64,000 bases of DNA from Loktanella sp. PT4BL. GTDB taxonomy: Bacteria > Pseudomonadota > Alphaproteobacteria > Rhodobacterales > Rhodobacteraceae. Made by a program: the position numbers and the translations under genes. Below the pieces are notes generated by a model. That model ran no database searches. It worked only from the letters and a program-made list of their open reading frames with translations, and was not told the DNA's origin. Shown piece after piece: positions 15,548 to 25,169 of this stretch. Location: positions 682,001-746,000 of the forward strand of contig NZ_QJJL01000003.1 of assembly GCF_003201935.1 (NCBI RefSeq), written 5' to 3'. Position 1 is the first letter of the stretch. Each line of letters opens with the position of its first letter.

Positions 15548-16597
15548 ATGAAAGAAGCCGCAAAAAACCTTGGGATCAGCCTGCCTGATCTGGATGCATA
15601 CCTCAGTAATGCGATCCCCGAATTTGCGGGGCTGACGGCGGTCACGAAATTCGGCACCGGCCAGTCGAACCCGACCTATCAGCTCACCGCCGACAGCGGC
15701 ACCTATGTCTTGCGCAGCAAACCGCCTGGGCGGTTGCTTCCCTCCGCTCACGCTGTTGAACGCGAATTTCGTGTGATGCAGGCCTTGGCCGAGACGGATG
15801 TGCCGGTGCCTGCGGTCCTGCATCTGGCAGAGGCCGAGATGTCGCCCAGCAGGCGCGCGTTTTTCGTCATGCGCTATCTGCCGGGGCGTATCTTTTGGGA
15901 TCCGGCCTTGCCTGACAGTGCCTCGAGGGAGCGGGCAGCGATCTACGACGCGATGAATGCGGCCTTGGCGGCTTTGCATGATATCGATCCCGCTGCGGTT
16001 GGTCTTGCTGATTTCGGCAAGCCTGGCAATTACTTCGCCCGCCAACTGGACCGCTGGAGCCAGCAATATCTGGCCTCAACCGACACCCCATCAGAGGCAA
16101 TGACAGACATCATGGCATGGCTTGGCGCCCATATGCCGCCCGATGACGGACAGGTGGCACTGGTGCACGGGGACTACCGGCTCGACAATATCATGTTTGC
16201 GCCTGATACGCCGCAAATCATCGGCGTGCTGGATTGGGAGCTGTCAACGCTGGGCCATCCGATGGCTGATCTGGCCTATCAATGCATGCAGTGGCGGCTG
16301 CCCAACGCGGGTGACATGCGCGGGTTGGCCGGGATCGACCGCGCAGCTTACGGCCTGCCGGATGAGGCGCAATATGTGGCCGCCTATGTGGCACGGCGCG
16401 GCTTGGGTGCTATCGACAACTGGCCTTTCTATCTGGTGTTCGCCTTCTTCCGGCTGGCGGCAATTCTGGCGGGGGTTGCGGCACGTGCCGCGGCTGGCAA
16501 TGCTTCAAACCCGGCCATGGCGCGGAAATACGGCGCGGCGGTGCCTGCGCTTGCGGCGATGGCCACGATTGTCATGCACGAAGGGGCCGACCTTTAG
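15548..16597 (+). CDS. APH-family phosphotransferase, probable hydroxyacyl-CoA kinase
   Basis: 349-aa kinase-like protein with the N-terminal sequence FGTGQSNPTYQL (nucleotide loop), catalytic VHGDYRLDNIMF and metal-binding VLDWELSTLGHPMADLAY. This set marks the ACAD10/11 N-terminal kinase and LvaA-like group rather than antibiotic kinases. The ATG at 15548 is chosen from family alignment; the ribosome site is weak, and an upstream in-frame start at 15467 would overlap the dehydrogenase gene. Together with the divergent dehydrogenase it could feed 4-hydroxy acids (lactones, levulinate, peroxidised lipids) into beta-oxidation. The role is inferred from family and pairing. Confidence 0.82.
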   Translation: MKEAAKNLGISLPDLDAYLSNAIPEFAGLTAVTKFGTGQSNPTYQLTADSGTYVLRSKPPGRLLPSAHAVEREFRVMQALAETDVPVPAVLHLAEAEMSPSRRAFFVMRYLPGRIFWDPALPDSASRERAAIYDAMNAALAALHDIDPAAVGLADFGKPGNYFARQLDRWSQQYLASTDTPSEAMTDIMAWLGAHMPPDDGQVALVHGDYRLDNIMFAPDTPQIIGVLDWELSTLGHPMADLAYQCMQWRLPNAGDMRGLAGIDRAAYGLPDEAQYVAAYVARRGLGAIDNWPFYLVFAFFRLAAILAGVAARAAAGNASNPAMARKYGAAVPALAAMATIVMHEGADL

Positions 16598-16809
16598 CCC
16601 AGCATCACCCCGATCACCACGGCCATCAGGCCAATGACCGAAATCAGCAGCGCCCCGAGGTTGACCGGCAAGACTTTCGAGATGCGCGCGCGCAATTCCT
16701 CATCTGGCAGGTTCGCGCGTTTGGCCTTTGTGACGGCCACAATGCTATAGACGATCCCGCATAGCCCGACGACCGAAAGACCCGCACCAATCCAAACAAC
16801 GATTTCCAT
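16594..16809 (-). CDS. Small two-helix membrane protein
   Basis: 71 aa: one helix at residues 4-24, a basic loop containing KAKRANLPDEELRARISKVLP, and a second helix at residues 48-70. The ATG at 16809 has GAGG eight bases upstream; a TTG six bases earlier is too close to that site. Its stop overlaps the end of the convergent kinase gene by four bases. The pattern is seen in many Rhodobacteraceae as an unnamed conserved membrane protein. Function unknown. Confidence 0.7.
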   Translation of the reverse strand: MEIVVWIGAGLSVVGLCGIVYSIVAVTKAKRANLPDEELRARISKVLPVNLGALLISVIGLMAVVIGVMLG

Positions 16810-16916
16810 GATCAATACCTCTTTTTGCCGGACCTAGCGTGCCACAGGTGTCGGCGCAAGGGTTGCGGCTTTCGGGGGCAGGAGCTAGTGAAAGACAACT
16901 TTTCAGGAGAGCTTTG

Positions 16917-17174
16917 ATGAACGATTCAGTGACCGATACCGCAAGCACCGTCGCAGGCCAGGAAATCCGGCAGTTTATTGAGCGCTATGAACGTCTTGAG
17001 GCGGAGAAGAAAGACATCGCAGACGCGCAAAAAGAGGTCATGGCCGAAGCCAAAGGGCGTGGCTATGACACCAAAGTCCTGCGCAAGATTGTCGCCATCC
17101 GCAAGCGCGATGCGAATGATCTGGCTGAAGAAGAAGCCGTGCTGGATATGTATAAAGCAGCACTTGGCATGTAA
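16917..17174 (+). CDS. gapR: GapR-family nucleoid protein (DUF2312)
   Basis: 85 aa, nearly all helical. The family core is QFIERYERLEAEKKDIADAQKEVMAEAKGRGYDTKVLRKIVAIRKRD, with a C-terminal helix EEEAVLDMYKAALGM. In Caulobacter GapR forms tetramers that clamp overtwisted DNA ahead of replication and transcription and is important for growth. Length and sequence are intact, and an AGGAGA ribosome site precedes the ATG. It is convergent with the next gene, with three bases between the stops. Confidence 0.92.
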   Translation: MNDSVTDTASTVAGQEIRQFIERYERLEAEKKDIADAQKEVMAEAKGRGYDTKVLRKIVAIRKRDANDLAEEEAVLDMYKAALGM

Positions 17175-17177
17175 GGA

Positions 17178-18059
17178 TCAGTCGAAGGGGAGGATCAGCT
17201 CCACCCCTTCCATCCGGCCGATCAGATCAAGATCGGCCTCATAGGATTCGGTCATCGCCCGAACCAAATCCTCGTTAAGTTCGGGCAGGTCGATGCTCTC
17301 TTCCAGCTGCTCGGGCAGGGCGTGTGTTTCCAGTGCTTCGGCGATCAGGTCCTGCCGCGCGTCGACATCGTCATGGTCCAGCGCCGCGATCCGGGATGTG
17401 AGCAACGCCAGACCTTCGGCACTGACGACGCCCGAAAGCACATCAAATTGGCCCGCAACCGGCATATCCGCCGGAACACCGGAGAAGAGCCGTATCAGCT
17501 CTTCCCAGATCAGTGGCGTGTCCTCGTTGCACCAGACATAAAGCGGCGTCCGCGGTGCGGCGCGCTTGATGCGGCGGATGACGTCCGACCAGCGCAATTC
17601 AAGCGGCGGGAGCAGACCGAGATATTCGTTGAGACCCGTCACTCCGGCACGTGTCGCGGTTTCCTGCAGAAAACTGGCGGGGTGCCGCATCCCCATAAAG
17701 AGCGTGATGTCGTCATTGGGGAAGAGACTGTGCAAACCGTGCACTTTCTTTTCGGCCTGATGATAAAACACACCATGATCGAAAATCCGCCGCGGAACTG
17801 TCAGAAAGTTATCGTTGCTCAGCACAAGGCGGGTGATCTTGTCGTCTTCGACAATCGCATCAACCAGCACATCGCGGGCGTCAGCCGTGGGGCGCCCGCC
17901 ATCCAGAGCGTCGATCGCCTCGCGCAGCAATTTGCGATACCGCCCCGGCCCGGGAACAGCGATTCCTTCTTGCAGAAGAGTATCGGCATTTCTGAGAACC
18001 GATTTCAGCAGCCTGTCTTCATCTGTGCAATTCGCGCCGATATGAAATGCGATTTGCAT
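17178..18059 (-). CDS. Conserved hypothetical protein (possibly sulfotransferase-like)
   Basis: 293 aa with no signal peptide or membrane helix. The start (MQIAFHIGANCTDEDRLLKSVL) has the strand-then-GANCTDED shape of a P-loop-like nucleotide site, but lacks a true Walker A. The middle part is rich in aromatics and histidine (RRIFDHGVFYHQAEKKVHGL, FMGMRHPASFLQETATRAG), reminiscent of bacterial sulfotransferase-fold proteins. The C-terminus is strongly acidic. The ATG at 18059 follows AAAGGACG and is preferred to one 36 bases upstream. I do not recognise a characterised member. Confidence 0.7.
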   Translation of the reverse strand: MQIAFHIGANCTDEDRLLKSVLRNADTLLQEGIAVPGPGRYRKLLREAIDALDGGRPTADARDVLVDAIVEDDKITRLVLSNDNFLTVPRRIFDHGVFYHQAEKKVHGLHSLFPNDDITLFMGMRHPASFLQETATRAGVTGLNEYLGLLPPLELRWSDVIRRIKRAAPRTPLYVWCNEDTPLIWEELIRLFSGVPADMPVAGQFDVLSGVVSAEGLALLTSRIAALDHDDVDARQDLIAEALETHALPEQLEESIDLPELNEDLVRAMTESYEADLDLIGRMEGVELILPFD

Positions 18060-18265
18060 GAAGCGTCCTTTTGCCGGATTGTCTGCGGCCATCATAGGGC
18101 GATTTGGCCTGCGCGAAAGCAGGTATCACAACATCCGTCTCGCGGGCTACGCAAGCGGCGAATTTTTTCTGCCGGCAATGCGAAAACACCATTGCACATC
18201 GCCATTTGTCCCTGCTATACGCCGCGCATTCGGATGATCCGATGCACCGCATACGGTGCACCAGT

Positions 18266-18341
18266 GCCCCTATAGCTCAGCTGGTAGAGCAACTGATTTG
18301 TAATCAGTAGGTCCGCGGTTCGAGTCCGTGTGGGGGCACCA
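18266..18341 (+). tRNA. tRNA-Thr (anticodon TGT)
   Basis: A complete 76-base cloverleaf. The acceptor arms GCCCCTA/TGGGGGC pair with one G-T wobble. The D arm begins GCTCAGCTGGTAGAGC. The anticodon stem ACTGA/TCAGT encloses TTTGTAA, giving anticodon TGT (codon ACA). The T arm contains GGTTCGAGTCC, and the CCA end is encoded. Confidence 0.97.
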
Positions 18342-18515
18342 TTTTCTAAAGTCCCGGACATTTTCTTTTGTTGGTGAAACCCAACAAAACGTGCGTCTTC
18401 AATGCGGCATGTGCATTGCGTCGCGTGAAAAAGCCTGTCGATATTGATACAGCCACGTCCGACCCTGCGAAGGCCCGCGCCTTTCCCTTTGCAGCGAACG
18501 CTGTTACCGATCCTT

Positions 18516-19352
18516 ATGTCAACGTCACATGCCATCTCATCGGACGGGACGCGTATCGGTTTCACCTGTTTTGGTGACGCGACACGTCCTTCTATTTTGC
18601 TCATCCATGGCTGGGCCCAGCAGTGGATGTGTTGGCAACCCCTTTGGGAAAGACTGCAAGATCACTACTTTGTCGTCGCAATGGACCTTCGGGGGCATGG
18701 AAGCTCAGATAAACCGGAAAACGAGGCCGCCTATACCGGCACTGCCCTTTGGGCAGACGATGTTCAGGCAGTGATGGACGCAGCAAAACTGGATATGCCC
18801 GTGCTGGTGGGGTGGTCTTATGGCGCGCGCGTGATCGCGGCCTATCTTGACGTCAAGGGCGATGCCGATATCGCCGGTGTCGTCCTTGCAGGTGGCGTTC
18901 TTGCTATCGGAGCCCACCGCGAGAGCTGGATGGCGGGGCCCGCAAGCCCGGGCCTTGACCGTGATCTTTATACCGATGACGTGCCCCGCCGACTTGCGGC
19001 CACGGCGCGTTTTGTGGATGCATGCACTGCCGCGCCATTGGACCGCAGGACCTATGCGGAAATGGTGGGCGCAAACATGCTTTGTCCTGCCCATGTCCGC
19101 AGGGCCTTGTTCCGCGCCGATGTGGATTTACGGCCTGTTTTTGGCCAAATGAACTGCCCCGCTCTTGTGATCCACGGCACGCAGGATGAGGTTGTCACGC
19201 CAGCGACAGGAGAGGCGGCGGCGCACTCCATGCGAAACGGGCAATACGTGCCCTATGAAGGTATCGGCCATGCACCGTTCCTTGAGGCACCTGACCGTTT
19301 TGCCACAGACCTTTCGGCTTTCACGAAGGCCTGCAAGCGCACGCCCGTATAA
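18516..19352 (+). CDS. Alpha/beta-fold hydrolase
   Basis: 278-aa serine hydrolase. The oxyanion-hole motif is HGWAQQ, the nucleophile elbow GWSYGA, the catalytic aspartate lies in GTQDEVV and the histidine in GIGHAPFLE. The order matches haloperoxidase/BioH-like alpha/beta hydrolases. Start at 18516 (MSTSHAISSDGTRIGF) is chosen since the domain begins there; upstream in-frame starts would enter the post-tRNA spacer. The C-terminal lid holds several alanine-rich helices. Among such enzymes BioH is one possibility, but no biotin genes are near, so the substrate is open. Confidence 0.85.
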   Translation: MSTSHAISSDGTRIGFTCFGDATRPSILLIHGWAQQWMCWQPLWERLQDHYFVVAMDLRGHGSSDKPENEAAYTGTALWADDVQAVMDAAKLDMPVLVGWSYGARVIAAYLDVKGDADIAGVVLAGGVLAIGAHRESWMAGPASPGLDRDLYTDDVPRRLAATARFVDACTAAPLDRRTYAEMVGANMLCPAHVRRALFRADVDLRPVFGQMNCPALVIHGTQDEVVTPATGEAAAHSMRNGQYVPYEGIGHAPFLEAPDRFATDLSAFTKACKRTPV

Positions 19353-19431
19353 AGACCTGAACATTTCCTTTGTTCCTGCAACGTTTTTGCGATCAGACTG
19401 ACAGGGCAAGCGCGTTCAGCGGAGAATTCTC

Positions 19432-19785
19432 ATGCTTCAGACACTTGGTCTTCTGTTAGGCTGCCAGCTCTTGGGTGAAATTACTGTTCGGGGTGCGGGC
19501 TTGCCGATCCCCGGCCCGGTGCTCGGACTTGCGTTGTTGGTCCTGCTCCTGAGCCTGAGACCCGCACTCACGGAACAGCTGAGGCCCACAACAACGGTCA
19601 TATTGGCGAATTTGTCGTTCCTGTTTGTTCCGGCGGGTGTCGGCGTGATCGGCAACTTGCAGGTGTTCTCAGATGACGGGCTGGTATTGCTGTTTATCCT
19701 GACTGTCTCGACCGTGCTTTCAATGCTGGCGGCGGTCGGCACGTTTATTGGTGTGCGCTATCTGATTGAAGGCAAGACCACATGA
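19432..19785 (+). CDS. CidA/LrgA-family membrane protein
   Basis: 117 aa with four predicted membrane helices. The motif LPIPGPVLGLALLVLLL is the CidA/LrgA signature. These holin-like proteins work with an LrgB partner, here encoded immediately downstream with a four-base overlap. Work on this family points both to murein hydrolase control and to export or import of small carboxylates such as pyruvate or glycolate. Nothing in the sequence separates these roles. The ATG has a GGAG site. Confidence 0.88.
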   Translation: MLQTLGLLLGCQLLGEITVRGAGLPIPGPVLGLALLVLLLSLRPALTEQLRPTTTVILANLSFLFVPAGVGVIGNLQVFSDDGLVLLFILTVSTVLSMLAAVGTFIGVRYLIEGKTT

Positions 19786-20498
19786 CGGACGTTGCCGAGC
19801 TTTGGAGCTATCTGTCCACAACGCCGCTAATCTGGCTCACGACAACGACGCTGGCTTATTTGGTCGCTGACGGGCTGGCGCGCAGGCTTGGCAACCCTCC
19901 TTGGGCCAATCCGGTGCTGCTGTCAGTCCTTTTGATCGCGCCTGTTCTTTGGCTGTCAAACACGGACTACCCGACCTATTTCGAGGGGGCGCAGTTCATC
20001 CATTTTCTGCTGGGTCCCGCGACAGTCGCGCTGGCTTTGCCGCTCTGGGAAAACCGCGAAACAATCCGGACGTCGGTTGCGCCGATTGTCCTGGCCTTGA
20101 TTGCGGGGTCTCTCGTGGCGGCCGGGTCGGCGATCCTGCTGGCGCGTGCCTTTTCTCTTCCGATGGAGGTGCTGCTGTCTTTGGCGCCGAAATCCACGAC
20201 CGCACCTGTGGCGCTTGGGATCTCTGAAGCCATCGGCGGGTTACCGGCGCTGACGGCCGTTCTGGTCATTCTGACGGGGATCATCGGTGCCGTGACAGTC
20301 ACTCCTGTCATGAACCTGCTGCGCATCACGGACTGGCGTGCGCGCGGGTTTGCGGTGGGCGTGGCCGCCCATGGTATCGGGACGGCGCGGGCATTTCAGG
20401 TAAATCCGGTTGCGGGGGCCTACGCTGGCATTGCAATGGCATTGAACGCGCTGCTGACAAGTCTGATTGTGCCGGTCCTTGTACGCTGGCTGGTTTGA
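19782..20498 (+). CDS. LrgB/CidB-family membrane protein
   Basis: 238 aa, about seven membrane helices. It contains LAPKSTTAPVALGISEAIGGLPALTAV, the strongly conserved LrgB core (SVTTPIA-type), and the C-terminal AAHGIGTARAFQVNPVAGAYAGIAM. It is translationally coupled to the CidA/LrgA gene. Full length for the family. The pair is a two-subunit transporter; bacterial and plant (PLGG1) relatives move lactate, pyruvate or glycolate. A regulator gene of the LytTR or LysR type, often adjacent elsewhere, is absent here. Confidence 0.9.
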   Translation: MTDVAELWSYLSTTPLIWLTTTTLAYLVADGLARRLGNPPWANPVLLSVLLIAPVLWLSNTDYPTYFEGAQFIHFLLGPATVALALPLWENRETIRTSVAPIVLALIAGSLVAAGSAILLARAFSLPMEVLLSLAPKSTTAPVALGISEAIGGLPALTAVLVILTGIIGAVTVTPVMNLLRITDWRARGFAVGVAAHGIGTARAFQVNPVAGAYAGIAMALNALLTSLIVPVLVRWLV

Positions 20499-20757
20499 TT
20501 GCGTGCATGACACCAGTGCCGCCTGTCTCGTCTGCCCAGTGACGGGCAAAGCGCCTTGGGGCAAGTTTATGGTTGATCTTGCATGATGCGCCATGGTTCA
20601 AGTCGCATGTTACCTTGGCAATAAAGGCATTGCGCGCTGCTGCTTGGGTGAGCGGAGCCTTTTCTGCTCATAGTCGGCGTCATCCGTGACCCGCAGCGTG
20701 CAACAGGCTCCTTTCATTAATCGTCAGGCGGCGCGCCGCCATGCAAAGGGATATGCC

Positions 20758-22131
20758 ATGCTACATAATGATCAATTGCAACAATGGGACCGTGAGAATT
20801 TCTTTCATCCCTCCACCCACCTTGCGGAATTTGCACGCGGAAACCTGCCGCATCGCGTGATAACGGGTGGTTCGGGCTGCTACATCGAGGATCGCGATGG
20901 CAATCGCATGCTGGATGCATTCGCGGGGCTTTATTGCGTGAACGTGGGCTACGGACGGCCTGAGATTGCCGAGGCTATTGCCGAACAGGCCAAGGAGCTG
21001 GCCTATTACCACGCCTATGTCGGTCATGGCACCGAGGCGTCGATTACACTGGCAAAAATGGTGTTGGACCGAGCGCCGGATCATATGTCCAAGGTCTATT
21101 TCGGTCTGTCGGGGTCGGATGCGAATGAAACCAACATCAAGCTGATCTGGTACTACAACAACATCCTGGGCCGTCCTGAAAAGAAGAAGATCATTTCTCG
21201 TTGGCGGGGGTATCATGGCTCGGGCCTGATGACCGGATCGCTGACGGGGTTGGAACTGTTCCACAAAAAGTTTGATCTGCCACTGGCGCAAGTCATTCAC
21301 ACGGAGGCGCCATACTATTTCCGCCGCACGGATCTGGCACAAAGCGAGGCCGCGTTTGTGGCGCATTGTGTGTCAGAGCTGGAGGCGATGATCGACCGCG
21401 AAGGCGCCGACACAATCGCGGCCTTTATCGGTGAACCCGTGCTTGGCACAGGCGGGATTGTGCCGCCACCCGAAGGCTATTGGCCAGCCATTCAGGCCGT
21501 TCTGGACCGCCACGACATTCTGCTGGTCGCAGACGAAGTGGTCACCGGTTTCGGGCGGCTTGGCACGATGTTCGGGTCCGATCACTATGGGATGCGCCCC
21601 GATTTGATCACAATCGCAAAGGGACTGACATCCGCTTACGCGCCGCTGTCGGGCTCTATTGTGTCTGACAAGATGTGGTCTGTGCTTGAAAAAGGCACGG
21701 ACGAGAACGGGCCGATCGGCCACGGCTGGACCTATTCGGCGCATCCGATCGGTGCGGCTGCGGGCGTGGCCAATCTGGCGCTGATCGACAAGCTGGGGCT
21801 GGTCGAGAACGCGGGCACTGTAGGCAATTACCTGAATGATCAGATGCGCGCCGCACTCGCCGATCATCCCCATGTGGGCGACGTGCGCGGCACAGGCATG
21901 ATCTGTGCGGTCGAGTTTGTGGCCGATAAAGACAGCCGGACGTTCTATGACGCGGGCGACAAGATCGGCCCGCAAATTGCAGCCAAGCTGCTGGAGCAGA
22001 ACAGCGTGATTGCCCGTGCCATGCCACAGGGCGATATTCTGGGTTTTGCACCACCGTTCTGTCTGACCCATGACGAAGCCGATCAGGTGGTTGCGGCAAC
22101 TGTGCAGGCGGTCACCACGGTCTTGGGATAA
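20758..22131 (+). CDS. Class III (omega) aminotransferase
   Basis: 457-aa PLP enzyme. The substrate-side start ([14 protein letters not shown]), the PLP-binding [10 protein letters not shown], the [13 protein letters not shown] loop, the aspartate in [13 protein letters not shown] and the Schiff-base lysine in [13 protein letters not shown] are all visible. This places it in the omega-amino acid:pyruvate / beta-alanine / taurine / putrescine group; the exact amine is undecided. I start at 20758 (GGGATATG before ATG); an upstream in-frame start at 20686 would add an unusual 24-residue leader. It stands alone between the LrgB gene and the convergent YaeQ gene. Confidence 0.88.
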   Translation: MLHNDQLQQWDRENFFHPSTHLAEFARGNLPHRVITGGSGCYIEDRDGNRMLDAFAGLYCVNVGYGRPEIAEAIAEQAKELAYYHAYVGHGTEASITLAKMVLDRAPDHMSKVYFGLSGSDANETNIKLIWYYNNILGRPEKKKIISRWRGYHGSGLMTGSLTGLELFHKKFDLPLAQVIHTEAPYYFRRTDLAQSEAAFVAHCVSELEAMIDREGADTIAAFIGEPVLGTGGIVPPPEGYWPAIQAVLDRHDILLVADEVVTGFGRLGTMFGSDHYGMRPDLITIAKGLTSAYAPLSGSIVSDKMWSVLEKGTDENGPIGHGWTYSAHPIGAAAGVANLALIDKLGLVENAGTVGNYLNDQMRAALADHPHVGDVRGTGMICAVEFVADKDSRTFYDAGDKIGPQIAAKLLEQNSVIARAMPQGDILGFAPPFCLTHDEADQVVAATVQAVTTVLG

Positions 22132-22155
22132 CACTCTATGGTCGCGCGCCGATGA

Positions 22156-22704
22156 TCAGTTCTGGGCGCGCTTCCATTCCTGTGGGGTCACATAGACGAT
22201 GGTATCATCCACGCTGACCATCACCTCCTCGTCCTGAATATTCACCTGAATTCTCATCGCGCGACTGGCCAGTTCGCCAAGCGCCTTGGTCTCTTCTTCC
22301 GCGAAGTTTACCACTTGAAGGTTGTCAAAGCGGGTGGTGCTGTTCTTGACCTTCTCCCACCACATCCCGGCTGGCTTGCCGCCATAGGCATAGATGCGCA
22401 CGGCTTTGGCTTTGCCGCAGGATTGCCGGATGATCTTTTCAGAGGGTAGGCCGAGCGCGACCCACAACTCCAATTCGCCGCTCAGGCTTTTCTGCCAGAT
22501 ATCGGGTTCATCATCGGTGGAAATGCCCTTGGTCATTTCCAGGTGCTCATGGGCATTCAGCGCAAAGGCCACCAGACGGACCATCATCCGCTCGTCCGTC
22601 TCCGAGGGGTGTTTGGCGACGGTAAGTTTATGGGTCTCGTAGTAGTGACGATCCATATCGGAGACCGAAAGCTCGACTTTATAGATCGTGGATTTTTGCG
22701 CCAT
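22156..22704 (-). CDS. yaeQ: YaeQ family protein
   Basis: 182 aa, full length for the family. The start (MAQKSTIYKVELSVSDMDRHYYETHKLTVAKHPSETDERMMVRLVAFAL) and the middle (QKSLSGELELWVALGLPSEKIIRQSCGKAKAVRIYAYG) are the well-conserved YaeQ blocks, which adopt a PD-(D/E)XK nuclease-like fold; the D/E and K candidates lie in DEPDIW and LELWV. The biochemical function is not firmly known. I begin at 22704; a longer frame to 22779 has no family support. It is convergent with the aminotransferase gene. Confidence 0.88.
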   Translation of the reverse strand: MAQKSTIYKVELSVSDMDRHYYETHKLTVAKHPSETDERMMVRLVAFALNAHEHLEMTKGISTDDEPDIWQKSLSGELELWVALGLPSEKIIRQSCGKAKAVRIYAYGGKPAGMWWEKVKNSTTRFDNLQVVNFAEEETKALGELASRAMRIQVNIQDEEVMVSVDDTIVYVTPQEWKRAQN

Positions 22705-22770
22705 GGTATGCCCCGGAATAGCGAAGATGGTCCTGCCTAATGCCTCTTGCGGGTTTGTGAAAGCAGATAA

Positions 22771-22789
22771 GGGCCCCAAGAAGGGGCCC
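22771..22789 (-). terminator. Hairpin downstream of proA
   Basis: GGGCCCC-AAGAA-GGGGCCC forms a seven-base GC stem 30 bases after the proA stop. Only a weak T-rich stretch follows on the minus strand, so it is a likely but not ideal terminator. Confidence 0.5.
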
Positions 22790-22818
22790 CTGCAGTGGTT
22801 CGGCAGCTTTTACGGGCC

Positions 22819-24099
22819 TTAGGGCCTTTGCTGCCCGTCACCATGGACGAAGTATTTGAAGCTGGTCAGCTGCTCAGCGCCGACGGGGCCGCGCGCGTGC
22901 ATCTTGCCGGTGGCGATCCCGATCTCTGCACCCATGCCAAACTCACCGCCGTCCGAAAACTGGGTCGAGGCGTTGTGCATGACAACCGCTGAGTCGATCG
23001 CCGCCATGAAGCGTTTGGCGGCTTGCGCGTCTTCTGCGACGATCGCATCGGTGTGGCCCGAGGAGTGGGCCTGAACGAATGCGATGGCCGCATCGGTGTT
23101 ATCCACAATCTTCACGGACAGGATATTACTCAGGTATTCCGTGTGCCAGTCGTCATCCGTTGCAGGCACCATGTCTGGCAGGATCGCCCGTGCCACGTCG
23201 TCGCCGCGCAGTTCACAATCGTTTAAAGCCACGGCCATCAAGGGCAGAACCTGTGCGGCGATCTTGGCGTCGATCACAACACATTCCGTCGCGCCGCAGA
23301 TACCAGTTCTGCGCATCTTCGCATTCCTGATGATGCCAATCGCTTTTTCGATATCGGCACTTTCATGCACATAGGTGTGGTTGTTGCCATCAAGGTGCAG
23401 CAGCGTCGGCACGCGGGCCTCGCGCTGAACCAGGGACACAAGACCGCGTCCGCCGCGTGGAATAACCAGATCAACCGTGTCTGTACTGTGCAGCAGTGCC
23501 TTCACCGCCTCGCGGTCGCGGGTGTCGACCAGTTGCACAGCATCTTCGGGCAGGCCTGCGGCTGCAAGACCCTGCGCCAAGCAGCCGACGATCACGCGCG
23601 AGGAGTGCAGGCTTTCTGATCCGCCACGCAGAATAACCGCATTGCCGGATTTGATGCACAGCGCACCGGCGTCAGAGCCGACATTCGGGCGCGATTCATA
23701 GATCATGGCGATCACGCCGATTGGCACGCTGACGCGCTCGATCCTGAGGCCGTTGGGACGGTCGAAGGTGGCAAGTGTGCGGCCCAAGGGATCATCCTGT
23801 GTCGCAATCGCGTCGAGCGCATCGGCCATGGCGGCTACGCGGTCATCGGTCAGTTTCAGCCGGTCGATGAAAGCGGCATCCTTGCCACTGTCGCGGATGC
23901 TCTCAAGGTCTTTATCATTCGCGGCCAGAATATCGGCGGTTTTTGCGCGCAGGGCCTTGGCCGCCTCGGTCAGTGCCGTATTGCGTTGCGCAGTGGTGGC
24001 CATGGACAGATCGCGGGCGGCTGTTTTGGCGCGCTGGCCAAGATCGGCCACGATGGTGGCGATGTCGGAGCTTTTCGGTTCGGTGCTCATATCGTTCAT
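22819..24099 (-). CDS. proA: Gamma-glutamyl phosphate reductase (ProA)
   Basis: 426 aa, aldehyde-dehydrogenase fold. It reduces gamma-glutamyl phosphate with NADPH to the semialdehyde in proline synthesis. Family blocks include [41 protein letters not shown] and the catalytic cysteine region [14 protein letters not shown]. The C-terminus ([23 protein letters not shown]) is complete. It follows proC with a short gap (17 bp), and proB is divergent, so all three steps lie together. Confidence 0.95.
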   Translation of the reverse strand: MNDMSTEPKSSDIATIVADLGQRAKTAARDLSMATTAQRNTALTEAAKALRAKTADILAANDKDLESIRDSGKDAAFIDRLKLTDDRVAAMADALDAIATQDDPLGRTLATFDRPNGLRIERVSVPIGVIAMIYESRPNVGSDAGALCIKSGNAVILRGGSESLHSSRVIVGCLAQGLAAAGLPEDAVQLVDTRDREAVKALLHSTDTVDLVIPRGGRGLVSLVQREARVPTLLHLDGNNHTYVHESADIEKAIGIIRNAKMRRTGICGATECVVIDAKIAAQVLPLMAVALNDCELRGDDVARAILPDMVPATDDDWHTEYLSNILSVKIVDNTDAAIAFVQAHSSGHTDAIVAEDAQAAKRFMAAIDSAVVMHNASTQFSDGGEFGMGAEIGIATGKMHARGPVGAEQLTSFKYFVHGDGQQRP

Positions 24100-24116
24100 T
24101 GTGTTCCCTTTCCGTC

Positions 24117-24896
24117 CTATCTTAATTCCTCTGCGCGGGCGTAGGCCGCTTGCAAAGTGTCATGGAGCAAGGCCTCCAGCGTTCCGCCCTGCATCAACGC
24201 GCCCAGACCGGCCTGCGTTGTTCCGTTCTTGCTGGTCACGGAGTCGCGGAGTTCCTCCAAACTCAACTCAGACTGGCGTGCCGCCTCGACCGTGCCTGTG
24301 ACGGTATCAAATACCAGCGTGCGCGCTGTCTCATGGTCAAAGCCAAGCGCCTCGGCAGCGGCGACATAGTTGCGCAATAGCTCGAAAACATAGCCCGGTC
24401 CGCTGCCGCTGACAGCGGTCAGGCGGTCGATCTGGTCCTCGCTTTCAACGGCAATGCACGTGCCGGTCTGGTCAATGAGTGCCACAATATCGCATGTCTG
24501 CTGTGGCGTGCAGCGGTCGTTTGCGTAGAGCCCCGATACGCCCATGCCGACAAGTGCGGCCATATTCGGCATGACCCGCGCAATCGCCGCGTCACCCACG
24601 ACCTTTTCCAGAGACGCAACACTGGTGCCTGCCGCAATCGAGACAAAGATGCCGCCGTCTTTGAGCGCATGTGTGTAGGCAGGCAGCACATCTGCAATCA
24701 TCTGTGGCTTGATTGCGATCAAAACCACGTCGAATTCCTGTGCGGGCAAATCTGTCGCTTTTGACACATGCGCCACACCGTCGGGAAGGTCACTTGCCGC
24801 GGGATCGGCGACCGTAAAACTGTTCCCGCGGTGGTTTGCCCACTGCCGCAGCATCGCGCCGCCCATCTTTCCGCAGCCAATCAAGAGTATGTTCAT
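24117..24896 (-). CDS. proC: Pyrroline-5-carboxylate reductase (ProC)
   Basis: 259-aa NAD(P)H enzyme for the last step of proline synthesis. The Rossmann start is [14 protein letters not shown], and the family signature at the substrate site is [23 protein letters not shown] with [13 protein letters not shown] near the C-terminus. The ATG at 24896 has a clear GGAGA site; the open frame upstream to 24962 has no family support. It is the first gene of a proC-proA operon, divergent from proB. Confidence 0.95.
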   Translation of the reverse strand: MNILLIGCGKMGGAMLRQWANHRGNSFTVADPAASDLPDGVAHVSKATDLPAQEFDVVLIAIKPQMIADVLPAYTHALKDGGIFVSIAAGTSVASLEKVVGDAAIARVMPNMAALVGMGVSGLYANDRCTPQQTCDIVALIDQTGTCIAVESEDQIDRLTAVSGSGPGYVFELLRNYVAAAEALGFDHETARTLVFDTVTGTVEAARQSELSLEELRDSVTSKNGTTQAGLGALMQGGTLEALLHDTLQAAYARAEELR

Positions 24897-25169
24897 TTTC
24901 GTCTCCTTCTTCCGAGCTGACGGGACGCGCCATATGGTTGCAGCAGTGCAGCATCGCATCACGCATCAGCCGGTCTGTTTCTTGTCAATGACCGGACCGG
25001 AAAGGGCATGCCAATCGGCGGCTCTTCGTGGCGACCTGTTTGCTTTCAGGGGCGCAGTACATGTTATACGTCGGCGAATCATTGAATGGGCAGTGCTACA
25101 GGGCTGCGTCGTGTGACGCAAACCGATAGCGTTTCATTCATTAAAAACAATAATTTACCGGAGGCTTTC

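Noticed and set aside
20499..20757. Spacer before the aminotransferase gene examined for a glycine or other riboswitch
   Set aside because: No conserved riboswitch core is visible.
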